A DNA stretch of 64,000 nucleotides. It comes from Ferrovibrio sp. MS7. Lineage in GTDB: Bacteria > Pseudomonadota > Alphaproteobacteria > Ferrovibrionales > Ferrovibrionaceae. Within the stretch, counting starts at the first letter, position 1; the number at the start of each line of letters is the position of its first letter. The notes below the pieces were generated by a model. The model was given only the letters and a program-made list of their open reading frames with translations. It ran no database searches and was not told where the DNA came from. The stretch spans positions 124,001-188,000 of the forward strand of contig NZ_JBBKBA010000002.1 of the NCBI RefSeq assembly GCF_038404985.1. The letters are read 5' to 3'. The position numbers and the translations under genes are program-made. Positions 51,457 to 60,800 of this stretch are shown here, in pieces.

Positions 51457-52448
51457 GGATTGCCATTATCGGTGCCGGCGCCATCGGCGGCTATATCGGC
51501 GGCATGCTGGCGCGCTCGGCACAGCAGGGCGCCGATCTGGAAGTAAGCCTGCTGGCGCGCGGTGCGCATCTGGCGGCGATCCAGGCCAAGGGCCTGACCG
51601 TGGAGCTTCCGACCGAGGATGGCGGCATCGACCGCTTCACCGTGCAGCCTAAAGCCAGCGACGATCCGGCCGCGCTGGGGCCGCAGGATGCGCTGCTGAT
51701 CACCGTGAAGGCCCCCGCCCTGCCCGCACTGGCGCCGCGCCTGAAACCGATGATCGGCCCCGATACCGCCTGGGTGACGGCGATGAACGGTATTCCGTAT
51801 TGGTATTTCTACGGCCAGGGCGGCCAGCATGACGGCAAGACGTTGCTGAGCTGCGACCCCACCGGCACCCTGTGGCGCGACCTGCCGCCGGCGCAAGCCA
51901 TCGGCGGCGTGCTGTGGCTGCCATCCAGCGTGCCCGAGCCGGGACTGGTGCGGCGCGAACACGGCAACCGCGTCTCGCTCGGCGAACCGGATGGCAGCAT
52001 ATCGGCGCGCGTGCAGGCGATTGCCGCTGCGCTGATCAAGGCCGGCATCGAAGCGCCGTTGCGAGCCGATATCCGCCAGGAGATCTGGCACAAGCTGTGG
52101 GGCAACCTGAGTTTCAGCCCGCTGGCGGTGCTGACGCTGTCGACCTTGGGCCAGCTTGCCGGCGATCCGGCCACCCGCGCCGTGGCGCGCGCCATGATGG
52201 TGGAGGCGCAAGCCGTGGCCGAAGCGCTCGGCGTCCGGCTTCCTGGCACGGTGGACGAACGCATCGCCCATTCCGCCGCCATCGGCGCGCATAAGCCGAG
52301 CATGCTGCAGGACCTGGAAGCGCACCGGCCGATGGAAATTGAGTCGATCACCGGCGTGATCAGCGAACTCGGCCGCATGGTGGGCCTTGAGACACCGACC
52401 ATCGACCTGGTGCTGGCGCTGGCGCGGCGCCGTGCGGCGGTGAACTGA
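51453..52448 (+). CDS. 2-dehydropantoate 2-reductase family protein
   Basis: A 331-residue NADP reductase of the ApbA/PanE family: RIAIIGAGAIGGYIGGMLAR at the N terminus, then QEIWHKLWGNLSFSPLAVLT with the catalytic lysine and SMLQDLEAHRPMEIESITGV near the C terminus. Pantothenate synthesis or reduction of another 2-oxo acid is possible; many genomes carry several paralogues. It overlaps glpD by 4 nt and is followed 28 nt later by a hydrolase. Confidence 0.85.
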   Translation: MRIAIIGAGAIGGYIGGMLARSAQQGADLEVSLLARGAHLAAIQAKGLTVELPTEDGGIDRFTVQPKASDDPAALGPQDALLITVKAPALPALAPRLKPMIGPDTAWVTAMNGIPYWYFYGQGGQHDGKTLLSCDPTGTLWRDLPPAQAIGGVLWLPSSVPEPGLVRREHGNRVSLGEPDGSISARVQAIAAALIKAGIEAPLRADIRQEIWHKLWGNLSFSPLAVLTLSTLGQLAGDPATRAVARAMMVEAQAVAEALGVRLPGTVDERIAHSAAIGAHKPSMLQDLEAHRPMEIESITGVISELGRMVGLETPTIDLVLALARRRAAVN

Positions 52449-52476
52449 AACAGCGACGAGCAACGGAGCGAACGGC

Positions 52477-53328
52477 ATGGAATGGCGTGGCCTGACAGCG
52501 GATGAGCTTGAAGCGCAATACAATCCGCGCCGCGCGGTGCCGGATTTCGAGATCCATTTCAAGGCCTACAAGGAGCGTTCGGAGCAGACCCGCGCCAAGC
52601 ATCTCGGGCGCTACGACATCCGCTATGGCACAGGGCCGCTGCAGACCTACGATCTCTATCCGGGGGCGAAGCCCGGTGCGCCGCTCTTCGTGATCGTGCA
52701 TGGCGGCTACTGGCGCGGGCTGGACAAGAACCTGCACAGCTTCATGATCGAGCCTTATCTCGCCGCCGGCTGCGCGGTGGCGAATATCAATTACGATCTC
52801 TGCCCGGCGGTGACGGTGGACCAGATCGTGCGCCAGACCCAGGAGGCCGTGGCGCATCTGGCGAAACATGCCGGCGAATACAATGCCGATGCCGGGAAGC
52901 TGGTGCTGTTTGGCCATTCCGCCGGCGCGCATCTCGCCGCTGCCGCCTATGCCCTGCCCTGGCCCGCGGATCTTGGCACCCGCCCTGATCCCGCCGGCCT
53001 GGCGCTGGTTTCCGGCGTCTATGACCTGGAGCCGGTGCTGCATATCAGCGTGAACCAGGAAGTGCGGCTGGATGGCGCCATGGCGGCGCGCAATTCGTTG
53101 CTGCGCCAGCCGCTGAAGCTGAAGGCCAGGACCCTGGTGGCGGTCGGCGGCCTGGAGCCGCAGGCCTGGCTGGACCAGAGCCTTGCCTTTCATGCCGCCT
53201 GCCGCGATGCCGGCACCCCGGCCCATGCCATGACCATTGCCGGCACCAACCATTTCTCGGTGCTGTATGCCGCGAGCGACGCGCGCCAGCCGCTTACAGG
53301 CGCCATCCTGGAGATGCTGCGAGGCTAA
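52477..53328 (+). CDS. Alpha/beta hydrolase (esterase/arylformamidase-like)
   Basis: A 283-residue hydrolase with the oxyanion motif FVIVHGGYWRGLDKNL (HGGYW) and nucleophile elbow LFGHSAGAHLAAAA. C-terminal AGTNHFSVLYA carries the histidine. This pattern is typical of arylformamidase-like esterases in the BD-FAE/HSL group. No tryptophan-catabolic genes are nearby, so kynurenine formamidase activity is only one option. Third gene after glpD and the reductase. Confidence 0.82.
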   Translation: MEWRGLTADELEAQYNPRRAVPDFEIHFKAYKERSEQTRAKHLGRYDIRYGTGPLQTYDLYPGAKPGAPLFVIVHGGYWRGLDKNLHSFMIEPYLAAGCAVANINYDLCPAVTVDQIVRQTQEAVAHLAKHAGEYNADAGKLVLFGHSAGAHLAAAAYALPWPADLGTRPDPAGLALVSGVYDLEPVLHISVNQEVRLDGAMAARNSLLRQPLKLKARTLVAVGGLEPQAWLDQSLAFHAACRDAGTPAHAMTIAGTNHFSVLYAASDARQPLTGAILEMLRG

Positions 53329-53339
53329 AGACTGGCAGC

Positions 53340-53963
53340 CTAAAGATTGGCACCAAAGCGCTGCCAGAGCGCTTCGGCTTCCGCCAGTTCCTCGGGCGTA
53401 TTGGCATTGAAGAAGGGATCGACCGGGTCGGTGACGAAATCGGTGACGCCCAGGCGGTGCCGTGCGGTCCAGATATCCACCTTGCGGATGCCGTCACGCG
53501 TTACTGCCGCGTGCAGATCGCCATAGAGCGCCAGCGGCCACAGCCCGACCACCGGATTGGGCTGGCCGCCAGAAGCGACGCAGGCCAGTTCGGCCCCCAT
53601 CGCTTCGCAAACCTGCTCCAGCCGCGCCACCAGGTCGCGCGGCAGGAACGGGCCATCGCCCGGCACCGTGACAATATGCGTGATTTCCGGCTGGTTCTCT
53701 CGCGCCCAGTGCATGCCGGCCAGCACACCAGCCAATGGTCCGGAGTAATCCGGCGCCAGGTCGGGGGCCACGGGCAAGTCATAGGCCGCGAAACGCGCCG
53801 GATCGCCATTGGCATTGAGGATGGTATCCTGCACCTGCGGCCGCAGGCGTTCGATGATGATCTCAAGCAAGGGCCGGCCGCCAAGCAGCTTCAGCCCCTT
53901 GTCGCCGCCGCCCATGCGCCGCGCCATGCCACCGGCCAGGATCACCCCCAGGATGCGGCGCAT
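53340..53963 (-). CDS. mobA: Molybdenum cofactor guanylyltransferase MobA
   Basis: A 207-residue nucleotidyltransferase with GVILAGGMARRMGGGDKGLK, VAPDLAPDYSGPLAGVLAGM and VTVPGDGPFLPRDLVARLE. It transfers GMP from GTP to molybdopterin. The ATG at 53963 sits 6 nt from GGGAGG; a GTG one codon earlier is too close. Convergent with the esterase gene, 11 nt between stops. Confidence 0.94.
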   Translation of the reverse strand: MRRILGVILAGGMARRMGGGDKGLKLLGGRPLLEIIIERLRPQVQDTILNANGDPARFAAYDLPVAPDLAPDYSGPLAGVLAGMHWARENQPEITHIVTVPGDGPFLPRDLVARLEQVCEAMGAELACVASGGQPNPVVGLWPLALYGDLHAAVTRDGIRKVDIWTARHRLGVTDFVTDPVDPFFNANTPEELAEAEALWQRFGANL

Positions 53964-54124
53964 CACGGCCCTCCCACGCCCAGGCGATCAACACCTGGCG
54001 GGTCGCGGCGCGCAACAATCGCGGATACACCCTGTTTCATCGGCATCTTATAGCGTAAGCCCGCCTGCGCAGCCATCCCGACCTTCGGCGAAGCGCCCAG
54101 TAAAGCTATCAGCCAGACAACCTA

Positions 54125-54556
54125 TCAGCCGGTGGCAATATACTGGCGCAACGCTTCGGCTTCCAATTCGGTATCGGCAATGCGGCGCTTCACCACGTCG
54201 CCGATCGAGATCATGCCGACCAGCCGATTTTCCTCCACCACCGGCAGATGGCGGATGCGCCGCTTGGTCATCACATGCATCACATCTTCAATCGTATCGC
54301 CGGGCGAGCAGACCATGACATTGCGTGTCATCAAGACATCGACATCGCGCTCGAGCAGGCTGGCACCATACTGCGCCAGGCCGCGCACCACATCACGCTC
54401 CGACAGGATGCCGGCGATGGCACCATCGGGATTGAGGATCAGCACTGCACCGATGCCATGCCCGGCAAGCAGCCGGCAGGCAGCGGCAACGGTATCTCCT
54501 GGACGGGCCGAGATCATGGCCCCACCCTTGTCCTTCAGGATCATCGCGACATTCAT
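54125..54556 (-). CDS. Two-CBS-domain protein
   Basis: A 143-residue protein made of a CBS pair: VAAACRLLAGHGIGAVLIL, GILSERDVVRGLAQYG, then TIEDVMHVMTKRRIRHLPVV and LVGMISIGDVVKRRI. Such stand-alone pairs bind adenine nucleotides and act as energy or redox sensors. The target is unknown. It lies about 50 nt below the DHH phosphoesterase gene on the same strand. Confidence 0.9.
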   Translation of the reverse strand: MNVAMILKDKGGAMISARPGDTVAAACRLLAGHGIGAVLILNPDGAIAGILSERDVVRGLAQYGASLLERDVDVLMTRNVMVCSPGDTIEDVMHVMTKRRIRHLPVVEENRLVGMISIGDVVKRRIADTELEAEALRQYIATG

Positions 54557-54606
54557 GACGCTTCCTCCTCGCTCTCTATGGTTTCCCGGCTAAACGTGAT
54601 GGACGG

Positions 54607-55542
54607 CTACAAATCCTCCCGCAAACTGGTAACGATCTCGCGCAGCACGCGGTCGGCTTCCGCATTCTCGACCTGGCAGGTGCCGGCCCCGGCATGGCCG
54701 CCGCCGCCGTAATGCAGCAGCAGCGGACCGATCTCGAGGCCCGGCGCACGGCCGAAAATGGTCTTGCCCACGGCAAGCACGGTGTTCTGGCGGTTCACCC
54801 CCCACAGCACATGTACCGAAACGGAACAGCGCAGGTATAACGCATAGACCATGAAACGGTTCCCCGCCCAGATGGTCTCCTCGTTGCGCAGATCCAGCAC
54901 CACCACATTGCCCTGCACCTGGCCGCAGCGCAGCAATTGCTCGCGGAACGGCGCTTCATGCTCGAAAAACAGCGTGGCGCGCTCGGCCACATCGGGCTGC
55001 GCCAGGATTTCATCGATACCGGTGCTGGAGCGGCAAAGCTCGATCAGGTCCAGCATCAACTGGTAGTTGGAGATGCGGAACTGCTTGAAGCGGCCAAGCC
55101 CGGTACGCGCATCCATCAGGAAGGAAAGCAGCGCCCAGCCCTTCGGCTCGAGCACATCTTCCACCGTGAAAGCGGCGGAATCGGCTTTGTCCACCGCCGC
55201 CATCATGGCATCGAATTTCACTGGAAAGCGCTGGTGACCGCCGAAATGCTCCCACACCACGCGGGCGGCAGAGGCCGCCGCCGGGTGAATGATATGGTTG
55301 GCCGGCGCCTTGCCAACGCGGAAGGCTTCGCTCAGGTGATGGTCGAAGCAAAGGTGGCAATCGGGCTGATAGGGCAGATTGGTGATGATATCGCGCGGCC
55401 CGATGGCGATCAGGCCATCCTGCATATCCTTCGGATGCACGAACTTGATCTCATCGACCAGCCCAAGCTCCTTGAGCAGCACGGCGCTGGCCAGGCCATC
55501 GAAGTCGCTGCGCGTCACCAGCCGGTATGTTCCGCCACCCAT
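54607..55542 (-). CDS. DHH-family phosphoesterase
   Basis: A 311-residue protein. The DHH domain has VTRSDFDGLASAVLLKEL and LCFDHHLSEAFR, with the metal-binding aspartates and histidines; the DHHA1-type C terminus has LLLHYGGGGHAGAGTCQVE. Related enzymes cleave short polyphosphate, oligoribonucleotides or pAp. No more precise substrate is visible. It is 62 nt below the GST gene. Confidence 0.85.
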   Translation of the reverse strand: MGGGTYRLVTRSDFDGLASAVLLKELGLVDEIKFVHPKDMQDGLIAIGPRDIITNLPYQPDCHLCFDHHLSEAFRVGKAPANHIIHPAAASAARVVWEHFGGHQRFPVKFDAMMAAVDKADSAAFTVEDVLEPKGWALLSFLMDARTGLGRFKQFRISNYQLMLDLIELCRSSTGIDEILAQPDVAERATLFFEHEAPFREQLLRCGQVQGNVVVLDLRNEETIWAGNRFMVYALYLRCSVSVHVLWGVNRQNTVLAVGKTIFGRAPGLEIGPLLLHYGGGGHAGAGTCQVENAEADRVLREIVTSLREDL

Positions 55543-55604
55543 GGCTTTCCCTCCCGGAAATGCGCCGTTAAGTCTCGGTCAAGCCGCGCCGGCTGGCAAG
55601 AGGA

Positions 55605-56249
55605 TCATTTCGCCAGCATCTTGCGGGCGCCGTAATCCAGTTCCGCGAGCACCTTGGCACTGACCGCATCGGCCTGCAGGGCCGCCCAGTAGGCCGCCAG
55701 CCGAGGCGTGGCGAAGCAGCTTTCGAGGCCAATATGTTCGGCCATCAGCGCGGCAAAGAACAGCACCGGCAGCAGCGAACAATCGGCCAGCGTGTAGCCA
55801 TCACCCACCGCAAACGGTCCCGGCCCAAGCCAGTTTTCCACCAGCCCGAGGGCGCGGCGCATTTCAGCATCGGCCTTGGCGACGGCCTCCGCATCGCGCT
55901 TGGCCGGATTGGCCTGGCGGAACAGCTTGCCGATTGCCGCGAACAGGTAGAGGTCGCCGACCTGCATCAAGAGCCGCATGCGGGCGCGTGCCTCCGCCGC
56001 CTCGGGCCGCAGGGATGGCTCGGGAAATTTGTCCTCCAGGTATTCCAGGATGGCATGGGATTCCGGCAGCGGCGTGCCATCATCGAGCAACAGCAGCGGA
56101 ATCTTGCCGATCGGATTGAGATTGAGGAATTCCGCCGACTTCAGGCCGCTCTGGGGCGGGAAGATGACCTCGACCGGCAGATTCTTGCGATAGATCTGCA
56201 GCCGCACGCGGGCGGCATAGGGCGAACCCTTCACCGACATCAATTGCAT
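55605..56249 (-). CDS. Glutathione S-transferase family protein
   Basis: A 214-residue GST: thioredoxin-fold N domain (LMSVKGSPYAARVRLQIYRK, LNPIGKIPLLLLDDGTPLPE, SHAILEYL) and helical C domain (DGYTLADCSLLPVLFF). It uses glutathione as co-substrate or reductant. The active-site Ser/Tyr region (SPYAAR) suits a beta/zeta-like bacterial class. 28 nt below the CoA-transferase gene and probably co-transcribed. Confidence 0.9.
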   Translation of the reverse strand: MQLMSVKGSPYAARVRLQIYRKNLPVEVIFPPQSGLKSAEFLNLNPIGKIPLLLLDDGTPLPESHAILEYLEDKFPEPSLRPEAAEARARMRLLMQVGDLYLFAAIGKLFRQANPAKRDAEAVAKADAEMRRALGLVENWLGPGPFAVGDGYTLADCSLLPVLFFAALMAEHIGLESCFATPRLAAYWAALQADAVSAKVLAELDYGARKMLAK

Positions 56250-56277
56250 GGTTTCCTCCCCTTCCCGATGGTCTTTT

Positions 56278-57498
56278 TTATATCACGCCACGCTCGCGCA
56301 GACTTTTCAGCTTGCCGGCATCGAAACCAAGCTGTTCGGCCAGCACCTCGTCGGTATGCTCGCCCAGCAGCGGTGGGCCGCGGTCATAGGCCACCGGCGA
56401 ATCCGACAGCCGCAGCGGGCTCGCCACGCTCGGCACGTGGCCCAAGCGGCTATGCGGCACATCGCGGCGCAATTGCCGCGCCTGCACATGCGGATCGGCA
56501 AACACCTTATCCACGGTGTTGATCGGGCCGCAGGGCACGCCGCGCTTTTCCATCGCCAGGATCAGGTCGTCCATGCTGCGCTTGGCGGTCTCGGCGGCAA
56601 TCAGCGGAATGAGTGCATCGCGGTTCACCACCCGCGCCCCGGGCGACTTGAAGCGCTCATCCGTGGCCCATTCCGGGTGCCCAAGCTCGGCGGCAAGCTT
56701 GGCGAACTGGCCATCATTGCCCACCGCGATGATCACGAAGCCATCGCTGGTCGGGAAGCTCTGATATGGCACCACGGTGGGATGGCCGTTGCCGAACCGC
56801 ACCGGCGGCTTGCCACCGACGAGATAGAACAAAGCCTGGTTGGCGAGCGTGCCGACCTGCACATCCAGCAAAGCCATGTCGAGATACTGCCCCCGGCCCG
56901 AGCGCGCCCGCTGGTGCAGCGCGCCGAGGATGGCGATGGTGGAGTAAAGCCCGGTCATCACATCGGCCAAGGCCACGCCGGCCTTCTGTGGCCCGCCACC
57001 CGGCAGGTCGTCGCGCTCGCCGGTGATGCTCATCAGGCCGCCCATGCCCTGGATCAGGAAATCGTAGCCGGCACGCGGCGCATAGGGGCCGGTCTGGCCG
57101 AAGCCAGTGATGGAGCAATAGACCAGGCGCGGGTTCAGTGTGCTGAGGCTCTCGTAATCGAGGCCGTATTTCTTCAGGCCGCCGAACTTGTAGTTCTCCA
57201 CCAGCACATCGGCCTTGGCGGCCAGCGCGCGGATGATCTCCTGGCCCTCGGGCGTCGCCATGTCCACCGTCACCGAGCGCTTGCCGCGGTTGGCCGAGAG
57301 ATAATAGGCGGCATCGCCCGGCTCGCCGGTTTCCGGGTCGGTGAGGAAGGGCGGGCCCCAGCGGCGGGTGTCGTCGCCCTCGCCGGGCTTTTCCACCTTG
57401 ATCACCGTGGCGCCCAGATCGGCCAGATTCTGCGTCGCCCAGGGGCCGGCCAGCACCCGGCTCAGGTCCAGCACCACGATATCGTCCAGCGCCTGCAT
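56278..57498 (-). CDS. Class III (CaiB/BaiF) CoA-transferase
   Basis: A 406-residue family III CoA-transferase: VLDLSRVLAGPWATQNLADL, GATVIKVEKPGEGDDTR, LSANRGKRSVTVDMATPEG and GVALADVMTGLYSTIAILGA, with the catalytic aspartate in LADVMTG. It moves CoA between carboxylic acids such as dicarboxylates or carnitine derivatives. Substrate not deducible. First gene of a likely run with the GST gene. Confidence 0.92.
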   Translation of the reverse strand: MQALDDIVVLDLSRVLAGPWATQNLADLGATVIKVEKPGEGDDTRRWGPPFLTDPETGEPGDAAYYLSANRGKRSVTVDMATPEGQEIIRALAAKADVLVENYKFGGLKKYGLDYESLSTLNPRLVYCSITGFGQTGPYAPRAGYDFLIQGMGGLMSITGERDDLPGGGPQKAGVALADVMTGLYSTIAILGALHQRARSGRGQYLDMALLDVQVGTLANQALFYLVGGKPPVRFGNGHPTVVPYQSFPTSDGFVIIAVGNDGQFAKLAAELGHPEWATDERFKSPGARVVNRDALIPLIAAETAKRSMDDLILAMEKRGVPCGPINTVDKVFADPHVQARQLRRDVPHSRLGHVPSVASPLRLSDSPVAYDRGPPLLGEHTDEVLAEQLGFDAGKLKSLRERGVI

Positions 57499-57683
57499 TT
57501 ACCCCGTCTCTCCCTGTCCCTAGCGGCCTGCCAAGGCCTTGATTCCAGGGGCCGATCCTAGCCGGAAACGGGGTGCAGCTTAACCCCCGGACAAGCCTTG
57601 CGGGGGCGGGTGGCTTACGTTAAGGTCCGCGCCGCTTTCGACCCCGTCCGGCCACCCAGCCGGACCCAGTAGGTCCCCCTTGC

Positions 57684-57773
57684 GGAGAGGTGCCAGAGTG
57701 GTCGATCGGGGCGGTCTCGAAAACCGTTGAGCGTGCAAGCGTTCCGTGGGTTCGAATCCCACCCTCTCCGCCA
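57684..57773 (+). tRNA. tRNA-Ser(CGA)
   Basis: A 90-nt tRNA with encoded CCA. Acceptor stem GGAGAGG (57684-57690) pairs with CCTCTCC (57763-57769), discriminator G, CCA at 57771-57773. The anticodon loop CTCGAAA gives anticodon CGA, reading UCG. The long variable arm (GAGCGTGCAAGCGTTC region) is typical of serine tRNAs, and TTCGAATC marks the T loop. Confidence 0.97.
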
Positions 57774-57873
57774 TACATTCCCACAGCCTATTGAATTATT
57801 TGGATTTTCGACAATCCATCGGCGCAAGCAGAGTCCTGCTGGCAAATAACAGCGGTATCAGTATTTCTGGTGC

Positions 57874-60800
57874 TTAGAATTGTTGCGGTCTGCCCGGCCC
57901 GTCCAGGGTCAACTCGATCAGGCCGAAGAAAAAGCTCTCTTTCTTGTAGATGCCCGCTTTCCTCAATAAATGCGGCATGAAGCCCATCGCGACGGCATCG
58001 TCATAACTGACGTCCGCAGTCGCCAATGCGCTGTACATCGAGTTGTAACTTGGGAAAAGCTGCGACATTTCACTGACGTTAAGCTTCAGCGGCAGCAAGA
58101 ACTTCATCAGGTTGTTCTCCGGCCCCTTATCTGGCCGCATGATTCGGCCGAGATCGGCAGAGAATTCACTGATCTGCTTCAATGTGATGCCCGAATCCAG
58201 GACTTGCTGGACGGAATAGCCGGCAGCAAGCACATCACCAACGGTGAAACCAGCCTTCAGCATCGCAGCCGGCGGGAAGCCGGCCTTGCGGATATCCTGC
58301 ACCGGCCTCACCGCCAAGGCGGCATCGGCCTCCGGCACGCCGAGATTCATCAATGCCGCCTTGTCGAGGCCCGCCGCCGCCAGCTTCGGCGCCGAGACGC
58401 CTTGCTGCAACAAGTCCTTCGGGGTGAAACCGAGAGCGCTCAACTGCGCCAAAGACACACCGTTCTGGAACAGACTGCCGGCCGTGTGGCCAACCGCCAG
58501 CAATGTCGGCAGGGAAATACCGTCCTTCAGCAACTGCGCCAGACTCGTACGGCTTTTAGGGCCGATGGCACCGACCGGCCAGCCAGCGGACTGCATGCCA
58601 CTGGTTACTTCGGCCTGGGTGTAGCCAGCTTTGAGCATACTGGTAACGACCTCATCATAGCGGGCCGCACTCTCGTAGGTACGCCGAAGGTTTAGGTATA
58701 GATAATCGTAGGCGGGCACATTGGCCGCTTTGAGATCCGGTAGCGGATAGCCAGCGCCGACGATGTCTTGAATGTGATACCCCGCGTCGCGCAGTAATGT
58801 CGCGGGAGCACCATTCGCCCGCATTTCGTCAGCGGGATAGCCAGCCTTCGCCACGACCGAAATATCAGCGCCCGCCTTGATCAGGTCGCTGGCGGAATAA
58901 CCAGCCTGCGTGCGCAATTCGCTGAGTGGAAAGCCTGCTGCCAGCAGGTCGCTCAGACTGTAACCCGCATTCCGCAGATCAGCCGAATTGTAGCCTGCAT
59001 TGCGCAGGTCGGAAGATGAGTAATCCAGCCCTTTGAGGGTCTTGGCATCAACACCGGCTGCCCGCTGCTCTTTCGGGGTATAGCCGTTGGCCTTCAACAT
59101 GGCGCTGTCGAATCCGGCCGCCAGCACTTCCTTGGCTGAATAGCCAGCGCCTCTCAATTCAGCCGCAGGATAGCTACCTTTAAGGAAGTCGGACACGCCA
59201 TAGCCGGCCTTGCGGATATCTCCAGCAGGATAGCCACCGAGCCGCAGGTCGCTCAGGCTATATCCGCCCGCCGCCATCTCGGACACAGTCAGGCCGATTG
59301 CGCGCTGATCCTGCACGGGTATGCCATTGGCCTTGAAGTCCTTCGGGCCATAGCCAGCGCCGCGGGTTTCCGCCAGGGGATAGCCCGCCTGCAGCAACTC
59401 CTTCAGATCGGCGCCCGCTCCCCTCACTTCGGCAGCGGAATAACCGACGCCGCGCAAATCGCTGTAGCTGGCACCAACCGTCACCAGGTCTCTCGCTGGA
59501 TAGCCACCGCTGCGCAAATCACCGAATGAATAACCGAGCGGCGCCACTTCCGTGATCGGGAAGCGCGCCTTGCGGAAATCGCTTGCCTCGAAGCCCTGAT
59601 CTTTCAGCGATTGCGGCGTTAGGCCTGCCGCCTTCAACTCGTCGGCATATTTCACCCCAGGGCCGATGGCATAGCGGTTTGTCCTCAGGATATCGGCGAC
59701 GCTGGTAAGCCCCAGATCCAGCATTTCTGCAACAGGGAAAGCAAACTGAAGCAACTGCTTCTGCTCTTGTGTGATTGTTTCCGGCGTAACACCACGCAGG
59801 AACAGGATTGCATTGGCCCCCGGCAGCATCCACAGGTCATCGAAGCTGTAGCCGCTGCGCCACAATGTACCTACGGAATAACCGGCTTGGATGATCTGGT
59901 TGCGGTCGTAGCCAAAACTCGCCAGGTCAGCAACGGAGTAGCCGGCATTGCGTAATTCGCTAGCTGGCGCCCCCATTTTACGCAGATCTTCAGGGCTGAA
60001 TCCGGCAGCCAGCAACGCTGCTGTATTGCGCCCGGCCTGCTGCAAATCCCCATAGCTGAAATTCAATGCCTTCAAGGTTGAAAGGTCATATCCGGCATCG
60101 AGCAAGTCACGTGCGCTATAGCCAGCCTGTTTCAAATCGGCCGGGCCATAGCCCGCCGATGCCAGTTGGCCGATGCTATATCCCTGGCGGCGCAAATCCG
60201 TGGCGGAATAGCCGGCGCCGCGCAAATCCTGCAGCGGGAAACCCGCCTTTACCAGATCACCGAGAGGATAGCCGGCGCTGCGAAGCTGAACGATATCAAG
60301 ACCGGCGGTGCGCAATTCGCTCGCAGGGTAGCCCGAGCGCCGCAGTTCGGTGGCGGTGAATTGCGATTCCAGAAGCTCTGCCAGTGGGAAGCCGGCGGCT
60401 TTGAGCTCGGCGAGCGGAACGCCAACGGATTTCAGTTGCGATGCTGTGTAGCCAATATTGCGCAACTCCGGGGTACCAAAACCGATTTGCCGTAACGTCT
60501 GCAGCGGCGTGCCGGTATCGCGCAATTCGGTCACATCATAGCCGGCCTGCTTCAAACTGGCCGGATCGAAGCCCTCGCTTTTCAGATCAGCAGCGGAAAA
60601 GCCGGAGCGTTTCAGTTCAGAGGGGGGGTAGCCCAGGGCGAGGAGTTCGCGCGCCTTGAAGCCAATATCATGCAGAGCGGTCGCATTGTAACCGGCCTGT
60701 TGGAAATAGCGGCCAGGCAAACCAGCAAAATGCAACTCGCTGTCGGTCAGGTCGAGCGATTGTCTTAGGTCTGCGAGCGAGTAGCCGGCATCAAGCAATT

